The notes under the pieces: model-generated
The model's input: only the letters and a program-made list of their open reading frames with translations
What the model was told of the DNA's origin: nothing
The model's database searches: none
Shown here: positions 1-5,516 of the stretch, piece after piece
Position numbering within the stretch: position 1 is the stretch's first letter
How the letters are laid out: the number at the start of each line of letters is the position of its first letter
Made by a program: the position numbers and the translations under genes
Assembly (NCBI GenBank): GCA_015486095.1
Contig: WFSK01000154.1
Span: forward strand, 1-8,297
Length of the DNA: 8,297 bases
Reading direction: 5' to 3'
Source of the DNA: Thermotogae bacterium
GTDB lineage: Bacteria; Thermotogota; Thermotogae; B3-G13

Positions 1-273
1 GAGTACATCTTTTGCGGAAAGCTTTCCATTCAGATCGACATCATCGATCTGATAAGGAATCTCGTTGTTTTGGCTATCATAAATGCGAATACTGTCCCAA
101 TTTGCATCGAAATCTTCTCCTATGAGATCACGCAGATGACTCATAGCGATCCTTACAGGGACACCGATTCCTGTCACACTCTTGACATTGACATTTACCA
201 CCCTGGTTTCCGCGAATACGGAGGATGCTACGAGAAGAACTAACACCAGAGAAAAAACCAACCACTTTCTCAC
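1..273 (-). CDS. Secreted protein of unknown function, N-terminal part (runs off the left edge)
   Basis: Translating the minus strand from a GTG at 273-271 gives 91 open codons that continue past the window edge. The first 21 residues form a clear signal peptide: basic MRKW, a hydrophobic core rich in Leu/Val, then SSVFA with likely cleavage after Ala21. The mature part begins ETRVVNVNVKSV and looks like a beta-rich extracellular domain. Residues 78-89 (DVDLNGKLSAKD) fit the EF-hand/dockerin Ca-loop pattern, with acidic or Asn residues at loop positions 1, 3, 5 and 12 and Gly at 6. The start is set by a strong SD (AGGAGGAGG, 289-281) 7 nt upstream. The gene has its own promoter with a LacI-type operator, so sugar-responsive control is likely. 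I do not recognise the family with certainty. An extracellular glycan-related protein is a guess from the operator and the Ca loop. Confidence 0.85.
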   Translation of the reverse strand, partial: MRKWLVFSLVLVLLVASSVFAETRVVNVNVKSVTGIGVPVRIAMSHLRDLIGEDFDANWDSIRIYDSQNNEIPYQIDDVDLNGKLSAKDVL

Positions 274-280
274 GAGTATC

Positions 281-289
281 CCTCCTCCT
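281..289 (-). promoter_or_regulatory. Strong ribosome binding site for the secreted-protein gene
   Basis: On the minus strand this reads AGGAGGAGG, nearly the full anti-SD complement, 7 nt before the GTG at 273-271. It decides the non-ATG start of this gene, which lies exactly where a signal peptide begins. Confidence 0.85.
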
Positions 290-299
290 AAAATTTTAT

Positions 300-316
300 G
301 GGTTAATTACTAACCC
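300..316 (-). promoter_or_regulatory. Small inverted repeat in the 5' untranslated leader
   Basis: GGGTTA (300-305) and TAACCC (311-316) are perfect complements separated by 5 nt. The repeat lies downstream of the LacI-type operator and upstream of the SD, so it would sit near the 5' end of the transcript. It could be a short mRNA-stabilising hairpin or a second protein-binding site. The stem is only 6 bp, and I cannot tell which role is right. Confidence 0.4.
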
Positions 317-325
317 ACATTATAA

Positions 326-339
326 TGTAAGCGCTTACA
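326..339. promoter_or_regulatory. LacI-family operator (perfect 14-bp palindrome)
   Basis: TGTAAGCGCTTACA is a perfect palindrome with the central CG step and the TGWAA...TTWCA half-sites typical of LacI-family operators; it also fits the Firmicutes CcpA cre consensus. It lies just downstream of the predicted -10 of the minus-strand promoter, at or beside the expected start point. A bound repressor there would block transcription of the secreted-protein gene. The regulator is not in this window. Confidence 0.8.
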
Positions 340-341
340 CA

Positions 342-377
342 ATTATATTATATCATAATACATTTTGCATTTGTCAA
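342..377 (-). promoter_or_regulatory. Promoter of the secreted-protein gene
   Basis: A consensus -35 TTGACA lies at 377-372 on the minus strand. Downstream is GATATA at 354-349 (17-nt spacer) running into TATAAT at 352-347 (19-nt spacer), with a second TATAAT at 347-342. Initiation would fall around 335-342, next to the LacI-type operator. That arrangement leaves a leader of roughly 65 nt before the GTG. Confidence 0.65.
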
Positions 378-409
378 GTTTACGTTGGCTATATAATAAA
401 AAAGTTGAT

Positions 410-445
410 GGAGTGATTGAGTTAAGGAAGGATAAAAATCACTCC
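410..445 (-). terminator. Weak stem-loop followed by a T-run (possible minus-strand terminator)
   Basis: GGAGTGATT (410-418) pairs with AATCACTCC (437-445), a perfect 9-bp stem with an 18-nt loop. Read on the minus strand, the stem is followed after 6 nt by TTTTTT (404-399). The loop is large and the T-run is offset, so this is a poor rho-independent terminator. It could still insulate the left gene's promoter from read-through out of the main operon. Confidence 0.25.
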
Positions 446-465
446 TCCAAAAAAGAGAGAAAGGA

Positions 466-878
466 ATGTACACAAATGTCAAGTTCATTGTAGCCAAACT
501 GCTCGGAATTGACCGAAGAAATGAGAGAAGTTTTTGAAGCTTTGGGATGAGAATATGAAATGAGGGAACACACAGAGCAAAAGGACGTGGATTATAAAGA
601 AAAGTTTGGAGATAGGGTTTTGAAAGATCTGTCCGCTTTCGCAAACACTGGAGAAAGGACTGTTGTTTTAGGTGTGTCGGATGATGGAAAAATTAAGGGA
701 ATTGATCTCTCAAATAAAGAGCTCAAGAATACCTGTATCCTTTGATGGAAAATATTTTGAAAGAGCAGGAAATACAACAAGGGAAATGAAACTCGAGAGA
801 TTGAGGCGATTTTTCTCAATAGGTGGTAATCTTTTCAGGCAGGTGATAGATGGGGAAGAAGCGTTGAAGGGGGATTAA
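466..878 (+). pseudogene. Decayed AlbA_2 (Schlafen-type) domain protein
   Basis: The clearest piece is residues encoded from 560: YKEKFGDRVLKDLSAFANT followed by VVLGVSDDGKIKGID. This is the hallmark N-terminal half of the AlbA_2 domain found in putative regulators and helicase-like proteins. The frame closes with a TGA at 743-745. A second frame beginning near 737 supplies the domain's C-terminal signature, IPVSFDGKYFERAGNTTREM, then LERLRRFF, ending in TAA at 876-878. The middle of the domain, roughly 45-50 residues by comparison with the usual layout, is missing, which points to an internal out-of-frame deletion. Upstream, an ATG at 466 with a good purine-rich SD opens MYTNVKFIVAKLLG. It then needs a frame change near 505 to reach ELTEEMREVFEALG, which is stopped by TGA at 548-550 in the same frame as the AlbA_2 part. 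Three separate lesions indicate a dead gene. The assignment of residues before 560 to the same gene is inference. Confidence 0.65.
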
Positions 879-1019
879 ATGGGAAAAATGACTAGCAGAG
901 TGTGGATGATGCTTAAGTCCCATAGCGTTATTTACCACCTTCGGTGAATTGGACAGGAGTGAACTCCCTACGAATACTGCAAATCTCAACCGTGATACCC
1001 CTGTAAGTCGAACAACGTC

Positions 1020-1042
1020 TTCACTTACATCAACGATGCACA
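1020..1042 (+). repeat. Direct repeat, copy 1 (second copy at 1327-1348)
   Basis: The 23 nt here and the 22 nt at 1327-1348 are identical except for one extra T. Both begin TTCACTTACA and end CAACGATGCACA. Copy 1 lies outside the left arm of the large inverted repeat, and copy 2 lies inside the right arm. Shortened relatives of the motif recur nearby in inverted orientation (for example 1079-1096). Confidence 0.8.
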
Positions 1043-1058
1043 CCACTAAACTCCGTGA

Positions 1059-1367
1059 GGTAGGAGGGATATCTCGATGTGCGAGTGTTGTGAACGGTTG
1101 CGAAGCAAACCTATCGTTGTCTCGAGGCAGGTATGAGTGTACCTTAGCTCGATTCGGTTGGTTTTGCATCGGATCGCATCGAGCATCCATCCTGTATGCC
1201 GATGCTTTCAAAACCTCCTGTTCCTCACCGCTGCAAAACTCAACCTCATCTTCGCATACACTCACAACAGCCTCTCAACAACGATAGCGATTTGCAGAGG
1301 AAGAAATGGTGGAGTCAAGCAACATGTTCACTTACACAACGATGCACATTGAGATATCCCTCCTACC
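1059..1367. repeat. Imperfect ~309-bp inverted-repeat element (MITE-like or structured remnant)
   Basis: The outer arms 1059-1082 and 1344-1367 are reverse complements over 24 bp with a single mismatch; the shared core is GGTAGGAGGGATATCTC. Two more pairs follow in nested order: 1111-1120 with 1278-1287 (CTATCGTTGT, perfect 10 bp) and 1134-1141 with 1257-1264 (TGAGTGTA, perfect 8 bp). The distance between the second and third pairs is 13 nt on both sides, so the arms are collinear diverged copies. The right arm is longer by about 28 nt between the first and second pairs. There is no transposase and no obvious target-site duplication. It may be an ancient miniature element, a degraded mobile-element end pair, or DNA encoding a long folded RNA. 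Confidence 0.65.
1327..1348 (+). repeat. Direct repeat, copy 2 (first copy at 1020-1042)
   Basis: This matches 1020-1042 over 22 of 23 positions, with one base deleted after TTCACTTACA. Its last five bases (1344-1348) form the outermost part of the right arm of the large inverted repeat, so direct and inverted repeats interlock here. Confidence 0.8.
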
Positions 1368-1483
1368 GAATCGTTGAAGGAGAGAAAAGGTCTTGCATAG
1401 AGTCCAGAAGCCTTGATGTCGAATTTTTGTCAACGCAGAAAACGGGATCACCTATGCCAGTCCAGAAGATTTACGAATAGTTT

Positions 1484-2620
1484 TCAATATAACTTTTCGA
1501 CCTTCGTCCCCGTGTAAAAATGCTGGAGGATGAACTTATAATCGTAACCCCGTTCTGTATAACCCTTCGCTCCCCATTGAGGCAATCCAACACCGTGCCC
1601 ATATCCCTTACCCACAAACGTGATGCCCTTTTCAGAACTTTCCAAAACGCACAGTGTAGATAGTAATTTCTTCGGGCCCACCTTCAGCCTGAAATCTTTT
1701 CCCTCAACATCGTAGTGATAGCCGAAGCGAGAGTACACCCTCATCTTCCCTATCCTCCCGCTTTCCGTTCTGCTGATGACCCTCACCTTATTCACACCCC
1801 ATATGTTGTATCCCATGGTGCGCAGGACGTGTCCTATCTCAGCGTAAGATAAGAAGTATCGCCAGTGGTAGTGTGGAGCATTTCGTTCAAATGGAGAATA
1901 CACAGCCTTGAGGTAGGGAACATCTCTTCCCCATACTTCCTTCGCCGACGCCGTTATTCCTCCACTCTCACTGTGATAGACTGCATCTATTGGTCTACCT
2001 TTGTAGAGGATCATCTCTCCCCTCGTGGCATCTACCGCATCTATTGCCACCTTAGCCTCACTCTCCATACCCCCGTAGACTTGGGACAGATTATCCGCCC
2101 TGAGGTCATATTCGGCACCCGGATCATTCTCTCGAACCCTTTTCAACGTGTAATAGGCATAAGTTCTCGCTGCAACTGCTTGAACTTTCAACATCTCCAT
2201 ATTCCAGTTCAAGTTTACCTCATTCTTGAGTACACCGTACAGATACTCTTCCATCTTCACCACGTTGATCAGTTGAATTTTGCCCTTATTAGATACGATC
2301 TTGAAATATCCTCTGTAATGCCTCTTGTTGTAATAGAGCCTTCCTTCGATGGGAGTGAATATCATCTTGGAAGAAAGACGGGCATAACCCTTAAAATAGA
2401 GTTTATTACCCTTTGTTATGATAGTAACAGGGACGTATGGTTCGGTATATCTGATGGTCTTATTGATATCGGCATCTATGAGCTTACCCTTCGTAGTTGC
2501 CGTGAACGTTACAGATCTTAGATTATCTGCTATCAATACCCTTACGAGTGGTTCGGATATTCCAAAAGATACGGCTGCTGTGAAAAGTAAGAATACGAGG
2601 AATATTCCGAGATATCTCAT
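1484..2620 (-). CDS. SpoIID/LytB-domain protein, probable exported peptidoglycan lytic enzyme
   Basis: 378 residues with a signal peptide or N-terminal anchor at about 1-20 (MRYLGIFLVFLLFTAAVSFG), so it acts outside the cytoplasmic membrane. The SpoIID/LytB domain fills the C-terminal two thirds. Its signatures are VVKMEEYLYGVLKNE (120-134), KVQAVAARTYAYYTL (145-159), LSQVYGG (178-184), VYHSESGGIT (214-223) with VWGRDVPYLKAV just after, and GKGYGHGVGLPQWGAKGY (337-354). In sporulating Bacillus the family cuts stripped glycan strands as a lytic transglycosylase. The catalytic acid is the Glu following the EYLxGV motif, which maps to Glu134 here. Homologues also occur in non-sporulating bacteria with roles in wall remodelling, and I see no other sporulation gene here. 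The ATG overlaps the rtcB stop codon by 4 nt (ATGA), implying translational coupling as the last gene of the operon. Residues 25-115 form a beta-rich N-terminal region with no motif I recognise. Confidence 0.9.
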   Translation of the reverse strand: MRYLGIFLVFLLFTAAVSFGISEPLVRVLIADNLRSVTFTATTKGKLIDADINKTIRYTEPYVPVTIITKGNKLYFKGYARLSSKMIFTPIEGRLYYNKRHYRGYFKIVSNKGKIQLINVVKMEEYLYGVLKNEVNLNWNMEMLKVQAVAARTYAYYTLKRVRENDPGAEYDLRADNLSQVYGGMESEAKVAIDAVDATRGEMILYKGRPIDAVYHSESGGITASAKEVWGRDVPYLKAVYSPFERNAPHYHWRYFLSYAEIGHVLRTMGYNIWGVNKVRVISRTESGRIGKMRVYSRFGYHYDVEGKDFRLKVGPKKLLSTLCVLESSEKGITFVGKGYGHGVGLPQWGAKGYTERGYDYKFILQHFYTGTKVEKLY

Positions 2621-4041
2621 CCTTTTATAACACCTACAGGTACCATCTTTGCCACCCTCTTTGCCAAAGAAGCATTTTCCATAACGTGAACCACCTCATC
2701 TATATCCTTATATGCCTCGGGTATCTCCTCCGCTATCGTGGCATTGGATTTGGCATATATGGGTATCTCTCCCCCTTTCAATGCCTTCACTTCATCGTGT
2801 GTCCTTGCATATTCCTTCGCTCGTCTTCTGCTCATCTGCCTACCTGCTCCGTGGGCTGCAGATGCGAATGACTGTTCTTCTGCCTCTTTCGTTCCGACTA
2901 AGAGGTACGAAGCGGTCCCCATATCTCCCGGAACTATCACCGGTTGTCCCACATTCACATAATCTTCGGGAAGCAAAGGATTACCTTTACCAAGAGAACG
3001 CGTTGCTCCTTTTCTGTGAACGACCAACTTTCTCTTCACACCGTCCACGATATGTGTCTCCACCTTCGCTATGTTGTGGGATACATCGTATATTACAGGC
3101 ACAGTTAAGGCAGATGATATCGTGTTCTTTATAACCTTCCTTATCACCCCTGTTAACACCTGCCTGTTTGCCCAGGCATAATTCGCCGCCGCGGCCATGG
3201 CCGAAAAATAATCCTGTCCGAGCTGACTCTTAAAAGGAGCACATATGAGTTGTTTATCGGGGATCGAGATGTTAAACTCCTTCATCTCATCTCTGAAGCG
3301 TTTTATGTAATCCGTACATATCTGATGTCCGAAACCCCTCGAACCCGTATGGAACATGATGGTCACAACACCCTTTTCCAACCCCAAAGCCGTTGCCACC
3401 TTCTCATCGTATATCTCAGTTACACGCTGTATCTCTATGAAGTGATTTCCACTCCCGAGACTTCCCATCTCCACTCCACCCCGTTTAACACTTTGAACGG
3501 ATATGCTCGATACGTCTGCACCCTGCATCAATCCATTCTCCTCCGTGTGTTTCAAATCCTCCTCTGTACCGTAGCCACTTTCTATTGCCCAAAATGCCCC
3601 TTTCCTTACCACATGCTTTATCCCTTTCATTCCCAAGGTTACCACTCCATCCTTGCCTATGCCAGTTGGTACCTCATCGAATATCCGCTGTGCCAATCTA
3701 TCCATATCCTTCTTCATCTCATCGTACTTCAATTGTGTGTTAAGTAATCTCACGCCACAATTTATATCGAACCCCACTCCTCCAGGCGATATGATGCCAT
3801 CGTTTACATCGAACGCCGCAACGCCTCCTATTGGGAAGCCATAACCCCAATGAAGATCGGGCATCCCATAAGCCGCCTTAACGATACCGGGTAGATGTGC
3901 AACGTTTTTCAGCTGCCCAACGGCATCCATGAGATCTTCGCTCTTCATCAGAGATTCAGATGAGTACAGATAGCAATCTACCCTCATGCTCCCCTCTTTT
4001 GGTATCTTCCATAGATAATCGGTACATCTTTCCAAATTCAT
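2617..4041 (-). CDS. rtcB: RNA-splicing ligase RtcB
   Basis: 474 residues, close to the ~480 of the Pyrococcus enzyme. RtcB joins RNA 3'-phosphate or 2',3'-cyclic phosphate ends to 5'-OH ends, using GTP and Mn, through a guanylated histidine. All key residues are visible: Asp92 and Cys95 in GVGFDINCG, His200 in GSLGSGNHFIE, His231 in MFHTGSRGFGHQ, His322 in YDVSHNIAK (metal ligands), and the guanylation histidine His397 in SAAHGAGRQMSRR. HRKGATRSLG (342-351) and PGDMGTASYLLVGT (371-384) are further family signatures. The frame is open 12 codons further upstream, but I chose the ATG at 4041. It has a strong GAGGAGGAA SD directly before it and leaves a 10-nt gap to the previous gene, whereas the longer form would overlap that gene and lacks such an SD. 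The archease gene lies two genes upstream in the same unit. RtcB serves tRNA splicing in archaea and animals; in bacteria its role is mainly RNA repair. Confidence 0.97.
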   Translation of the reverse strand: MNLERCTDYLWKIPKEGSMRVDCYLYSSESLMKSEDLMDAVGQLKNVAHLPGIVKAAYGMPDLHWGYGFPIGGVAAFDVNDGIISPGGVGFDINCGVRLLNTQLKYDEMKKDMDRLAQRIFDEVPTGIGKDGVVTLGMKGIKHVVRKGAFWAIESGYGTEEDLKHTEENGLMQGADVSSISVQSVKRGGVEMGSLGSGNHFIEIQRVTEIYDEKVATALGLEKGVVTIMFHTGSRGFGHQICTDYIKRFRDEMKEFNISIPDKQLICAPFKSQLGQDYFSAMAAAANYAWANRQVLTGVIRKVIKNTISSALTVPVIYDVSHNIAKVETHIVDGVKRKLVVHRKGATRSLGKGNPLLPEDYVNVGQPVIVPGDMGTASYLLVGTKEAEEQSFASAAHGAGRQMSRRRAKEYARTHDEVKALKGGEIPIYAKSNATIAEEIPEAYKDIDEVVHVMENASLAKRVAKMVPVGVIKG

Positions 4042-4042
4042 A

Positions 4043-4051
4043 TCTTCCTCC
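4043..4051 (-). promoter_or_regulatory. Ribosome binding site deciding the rtcB start
   Basis: The minus strand reads GAGGAGGAA immediately downstream of the preceding gene's TGA (4054-4052) and a few nt before the ATG at 4041-4039. It supports starting RtcB at MNLERCTDYLW rather than 12 codons upstream inside the lipoprotein gene. Confidence 0.75.
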
Positions 4052-5104
4052 TCATCTCCAACCCTCGAAAAATGCAAATCCCCTTACGGATCTTCCCCTT
4101 AACGAACCGTTCACAGTACAGATGCCTTCCCAATACGGTGGTGTGTATCTGGAATCGTTGAATTGCATCTTACTCATCGCCTCTACGTAGAATTCAGCTC
4201 CTAACTTCGATATAGCGATCGTTCCCGGCATAGGTATCGGGATAACTTTACCGGTGGGGGTTAACATCCTGCCCTCGAGGACCACATTGAAATCATTCAA
4301 CGGGACCGTTGTGCCATCCTTCTTTATAAGTGTCCCATACTTTGTACCGGTATTCGGGAACGAGAACAACATTATCTCTTCATCGTTATTTAATCTTATG
4401 CTGAACCAATTCCAGGGCTGTGCTGAAAAATTTCCCCATTGATGATCGTACCAGGTTTCTCCCTCAACCGTGTATTCACCATTAAATCTTACACTTCCTG
4501 CGACTCTAATCCTTGTTAGAGAATAATAGTAACTTTTTCCCTCCGGCATAGAAATGATCCCGTTGTTGTACAACACGGGAGGTTTTAAGGCCGTCATCCT
4601 GAGATGCATTTCTACGCCACTATCGCTCCGCAGATCCAGATACAGATGATGAATGTCCCCATAGAAGTGAAACTTTATAGCTTCTCCATTCCCTCTCATA
4701 TCGAGATGAGCCTCGGAGGTCTCGACGGTTGGACCAAGTACATAAAGTACCGGTAGGAATCTATCTTCGATAAACTTCCTTTTCCCCGTCTGTAAATCGT
4801 GTATAACGAAATGGATATCCCATACCTCACCCACAGGTATAACGAGGATTTTAGGCCAATTCGGGTTATTCGGCTTGTAGATCCTGAATGCCGTGAACTC
4901 GTATGCGAACCTCGGGATCGACCTTTTACCTTTCTCATATAAATACCCCGTTTGGTACCACCATTCCACGGAATATCCCCTATGTGGAGCCATATCCTTC
5001 GGAAATCTTATCTTCCTCGATACGATGGAATTGCGAGGGATCGTACAACCATATAGTAAAAATACTATCAAGATCAAAATCAACGCAGAGTAGAACTTTT
5101 TCAC
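4052..5104 (-). CDS. Lipocalin-like lipoprotein of the CrtC/AttH (carotenoid 1,2-hydratase-like) family
   Basis: 350 residues starting at a GTG (5104-5102) preceded by the SD-like AGGGGTGAT. The N-terminus MKKFYSALILILIVFLLYGC ends in a lipobox with Cys20 as the lipidation site, so this is a membrane-anchored extracytoplasmic lipoprotein. The mature part shows the hallmarks of the CrtC/AttH double-lipocalin fold: VEWWYQTGYL (46-55), GETWYDHQWGN (215-225), NWFSIRL (232-238), and the late YWEGICTVNG (324-333) and GFAFFEGW (342-349). The family includes carotenoid hydratases and many proteins of unknown activity; no other carotenoid gene is here, so carotenoid hydration should not be assumed. 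Binding or transport of a hydrophobic ligand at the membrane is a reasonable inference. It sits between archease (18-nt gap) and rtcB (10-nt gap), splitting the usual archease-rtcB pair with an envelope protein. Confidence 0.85.
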   Translation of the reverse strand: MKKFYSALILILIVFLLYGCTIPRNSIVSRKIRFPKDMAPHRGYSVEWWYQTGYLYEKGKRSIPRFAYEFTAFRIYKPNNPNWPKILVIPVGEVWDIHFVIHDLQTGKRKFIEDRFLPVLYVLGPTVETSEAHLDMRGNGEAIKFHFYGDIHHLYLDLRSDSGVEMHLRMTALKPPVLYNNGIISMPEGKSYYYSLTRIRVAGSVRFNGEYTVEGETWYDHQWGNFSAQPWNWFSIRLNNDEEIMLFSFPNTGTKYGTLIKKDGTTVPLNDFNVVLEGRMLTPTGKVIPIPMPGTIAISKLGAEFYVEAMSKMQFNDSRYTPPYWEGICTVNGSLRGRSVRGFAFFEGWR

Positions 5105-5122
5105 GATATCACCCCTTCTCGA

Positions 5123-5509
5123 TCAAACGTCAAAGACGAGAAATGTCTCAAAGACATCGTTATTCTTCTTTACTTCCAATCTATGATACGTGAGTGCCTT
5201 CAGTTCAAGGGCAGGTTTACCCTTGAACTTACCGTAGAATACTTTCACACTGTTTCCCTGGACATCTATCGTCGATGGTAAGATATTCTCCACATCGAGG
5301 TGATATATAACATCGTTTAGCATATCGAATATCGAATCTTCCACATTTTCCTTTATCTCGTAAGTAACGGTGAGAACAGCGTTTTCTTCCACTTCACACC
5401 TGCATAGATATTGTACACTACGAATACATTCCCTTATCAAGTCTTCCATCGAAGGTGCAAAAACTCTCACAGCTATATCTGCCGTATGATTTATCTGTTC
5501 TATGGGCAT
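5123..5509 (-). CDS. Archease (RtcB cofactor protein)
   Basis: 128 residues, within the usual 130-145 range or slightly short. Archease speeds RtcB guanylation and turnover and broadens its nucleotide use. Family signatures are present at both ends: INHTADIAVRVFAPSMEDLI at the N-terminus, with the metal-site Asp11 in HTADI, and LKALTYHRLEV (103-113) followed by the terminal VFDV, whose Asp127 is the expected second metal ligand. The start is fixed by the requirement for HTAD close to the N-terminus. There is no good SD before the ATG, and the previous stop is only 7 nt away, so translation probably depends on coupling to the upstream gene. RtcB is encoded two genes downstream on the same strand, matching the known functional pair. 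Confidence 0.95.
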   Translation of the reverse strand: MPIEQINHTADIAVRVFAPSMEDLIRECIRSVQYLCRCEVEENAVLTVTYEIKENVEDSIFDMLNDVIYHLDVENILPSTIDVQGNSVKVFYGKFKGKPALELKALTYHRLEVKKNNDVFETFLVFDV

Positions 5510-5516
5510 CTCATTA

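Larger units (their letters stand above)
879..1483. other. Intergenic stretch without a credible gene
   Basis: About 600 bp between the AlbA_2 remnant and the end of the main operon. Open frames occur on both strands (up to 149 codons on the minus strand) but none has a sensible SD or recognisable motifs. Several mirror one another because of the inverted repeat inside the region. A 10-bp direct repeat AGTCCAGAAG occurs at 1401-1410 and 1459-1468. The short plus-strand frame at 1417-1483 contains ITYASPEDLRIVF, which looks coding-like and might be a scrap of a lost gene. I see no clear terminator for the operon ending at 1484. Confidence 0.6.

Noticed and set aside
365..397. Divergent plus-strand promoter for the AlbA_2 remnant (TTGTCA and TATAAT)
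   Set aside because: The best -35/-10 pair has only a 15-nt spacer and overlaps the stronger minus-strand promoter.
816..1265. 149-codon open frame on the minus strand (MSVCEDEVEFCSG...) and a 112-codon plus-strand frame over the same DNA
   Set aside because: No SD, no recognisable motif and odd composition. Both cross the inverted-repeat arms, and one overlaps the AlbA_2 remnant, so they look like by-products of repeat DNA.
1020..1367. CRISPR array
   Set aside because: The repeats occur in both orientations with irregular spacing and divergence, and there is no series of equal spacers or cas gene.
1428..1433. Minus-strand TTGACA as a promoter
   Set aside because: No -10-like hexamer at 16-18 nt, and no gene downstream on that strand for more than 1 kb.
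1417..1483. Nucleotidyltransferase-type remnant (ITYASPEDLRIVF)
   Set aside because: The frame is only about 22 codons before it runs into the neighbouring gene. The resemblance to SPEDL motifs is too short to call a gene.
1865..2521. 218-codon plus-strand frame
   Set aside because: It lies entirely opposite the strongly supported SpoIID-like gene and has no motif or SD, so it is a shadow frame.
4042..4077. RtcB start 12 codons upstream (MHFSRVGDEEED)
   Set aside because: It would overlap the lipoprotein gene and ignore the strong SD before the ATG at 4041. The extra residues are just the SD region translated.
4052..5104. Calling the lipoprotein a carotenoid 1,2-hydratase
   Set aside because: The fold family fits, but there is no carotenoid pathway context and many family members have other or unknown roles.
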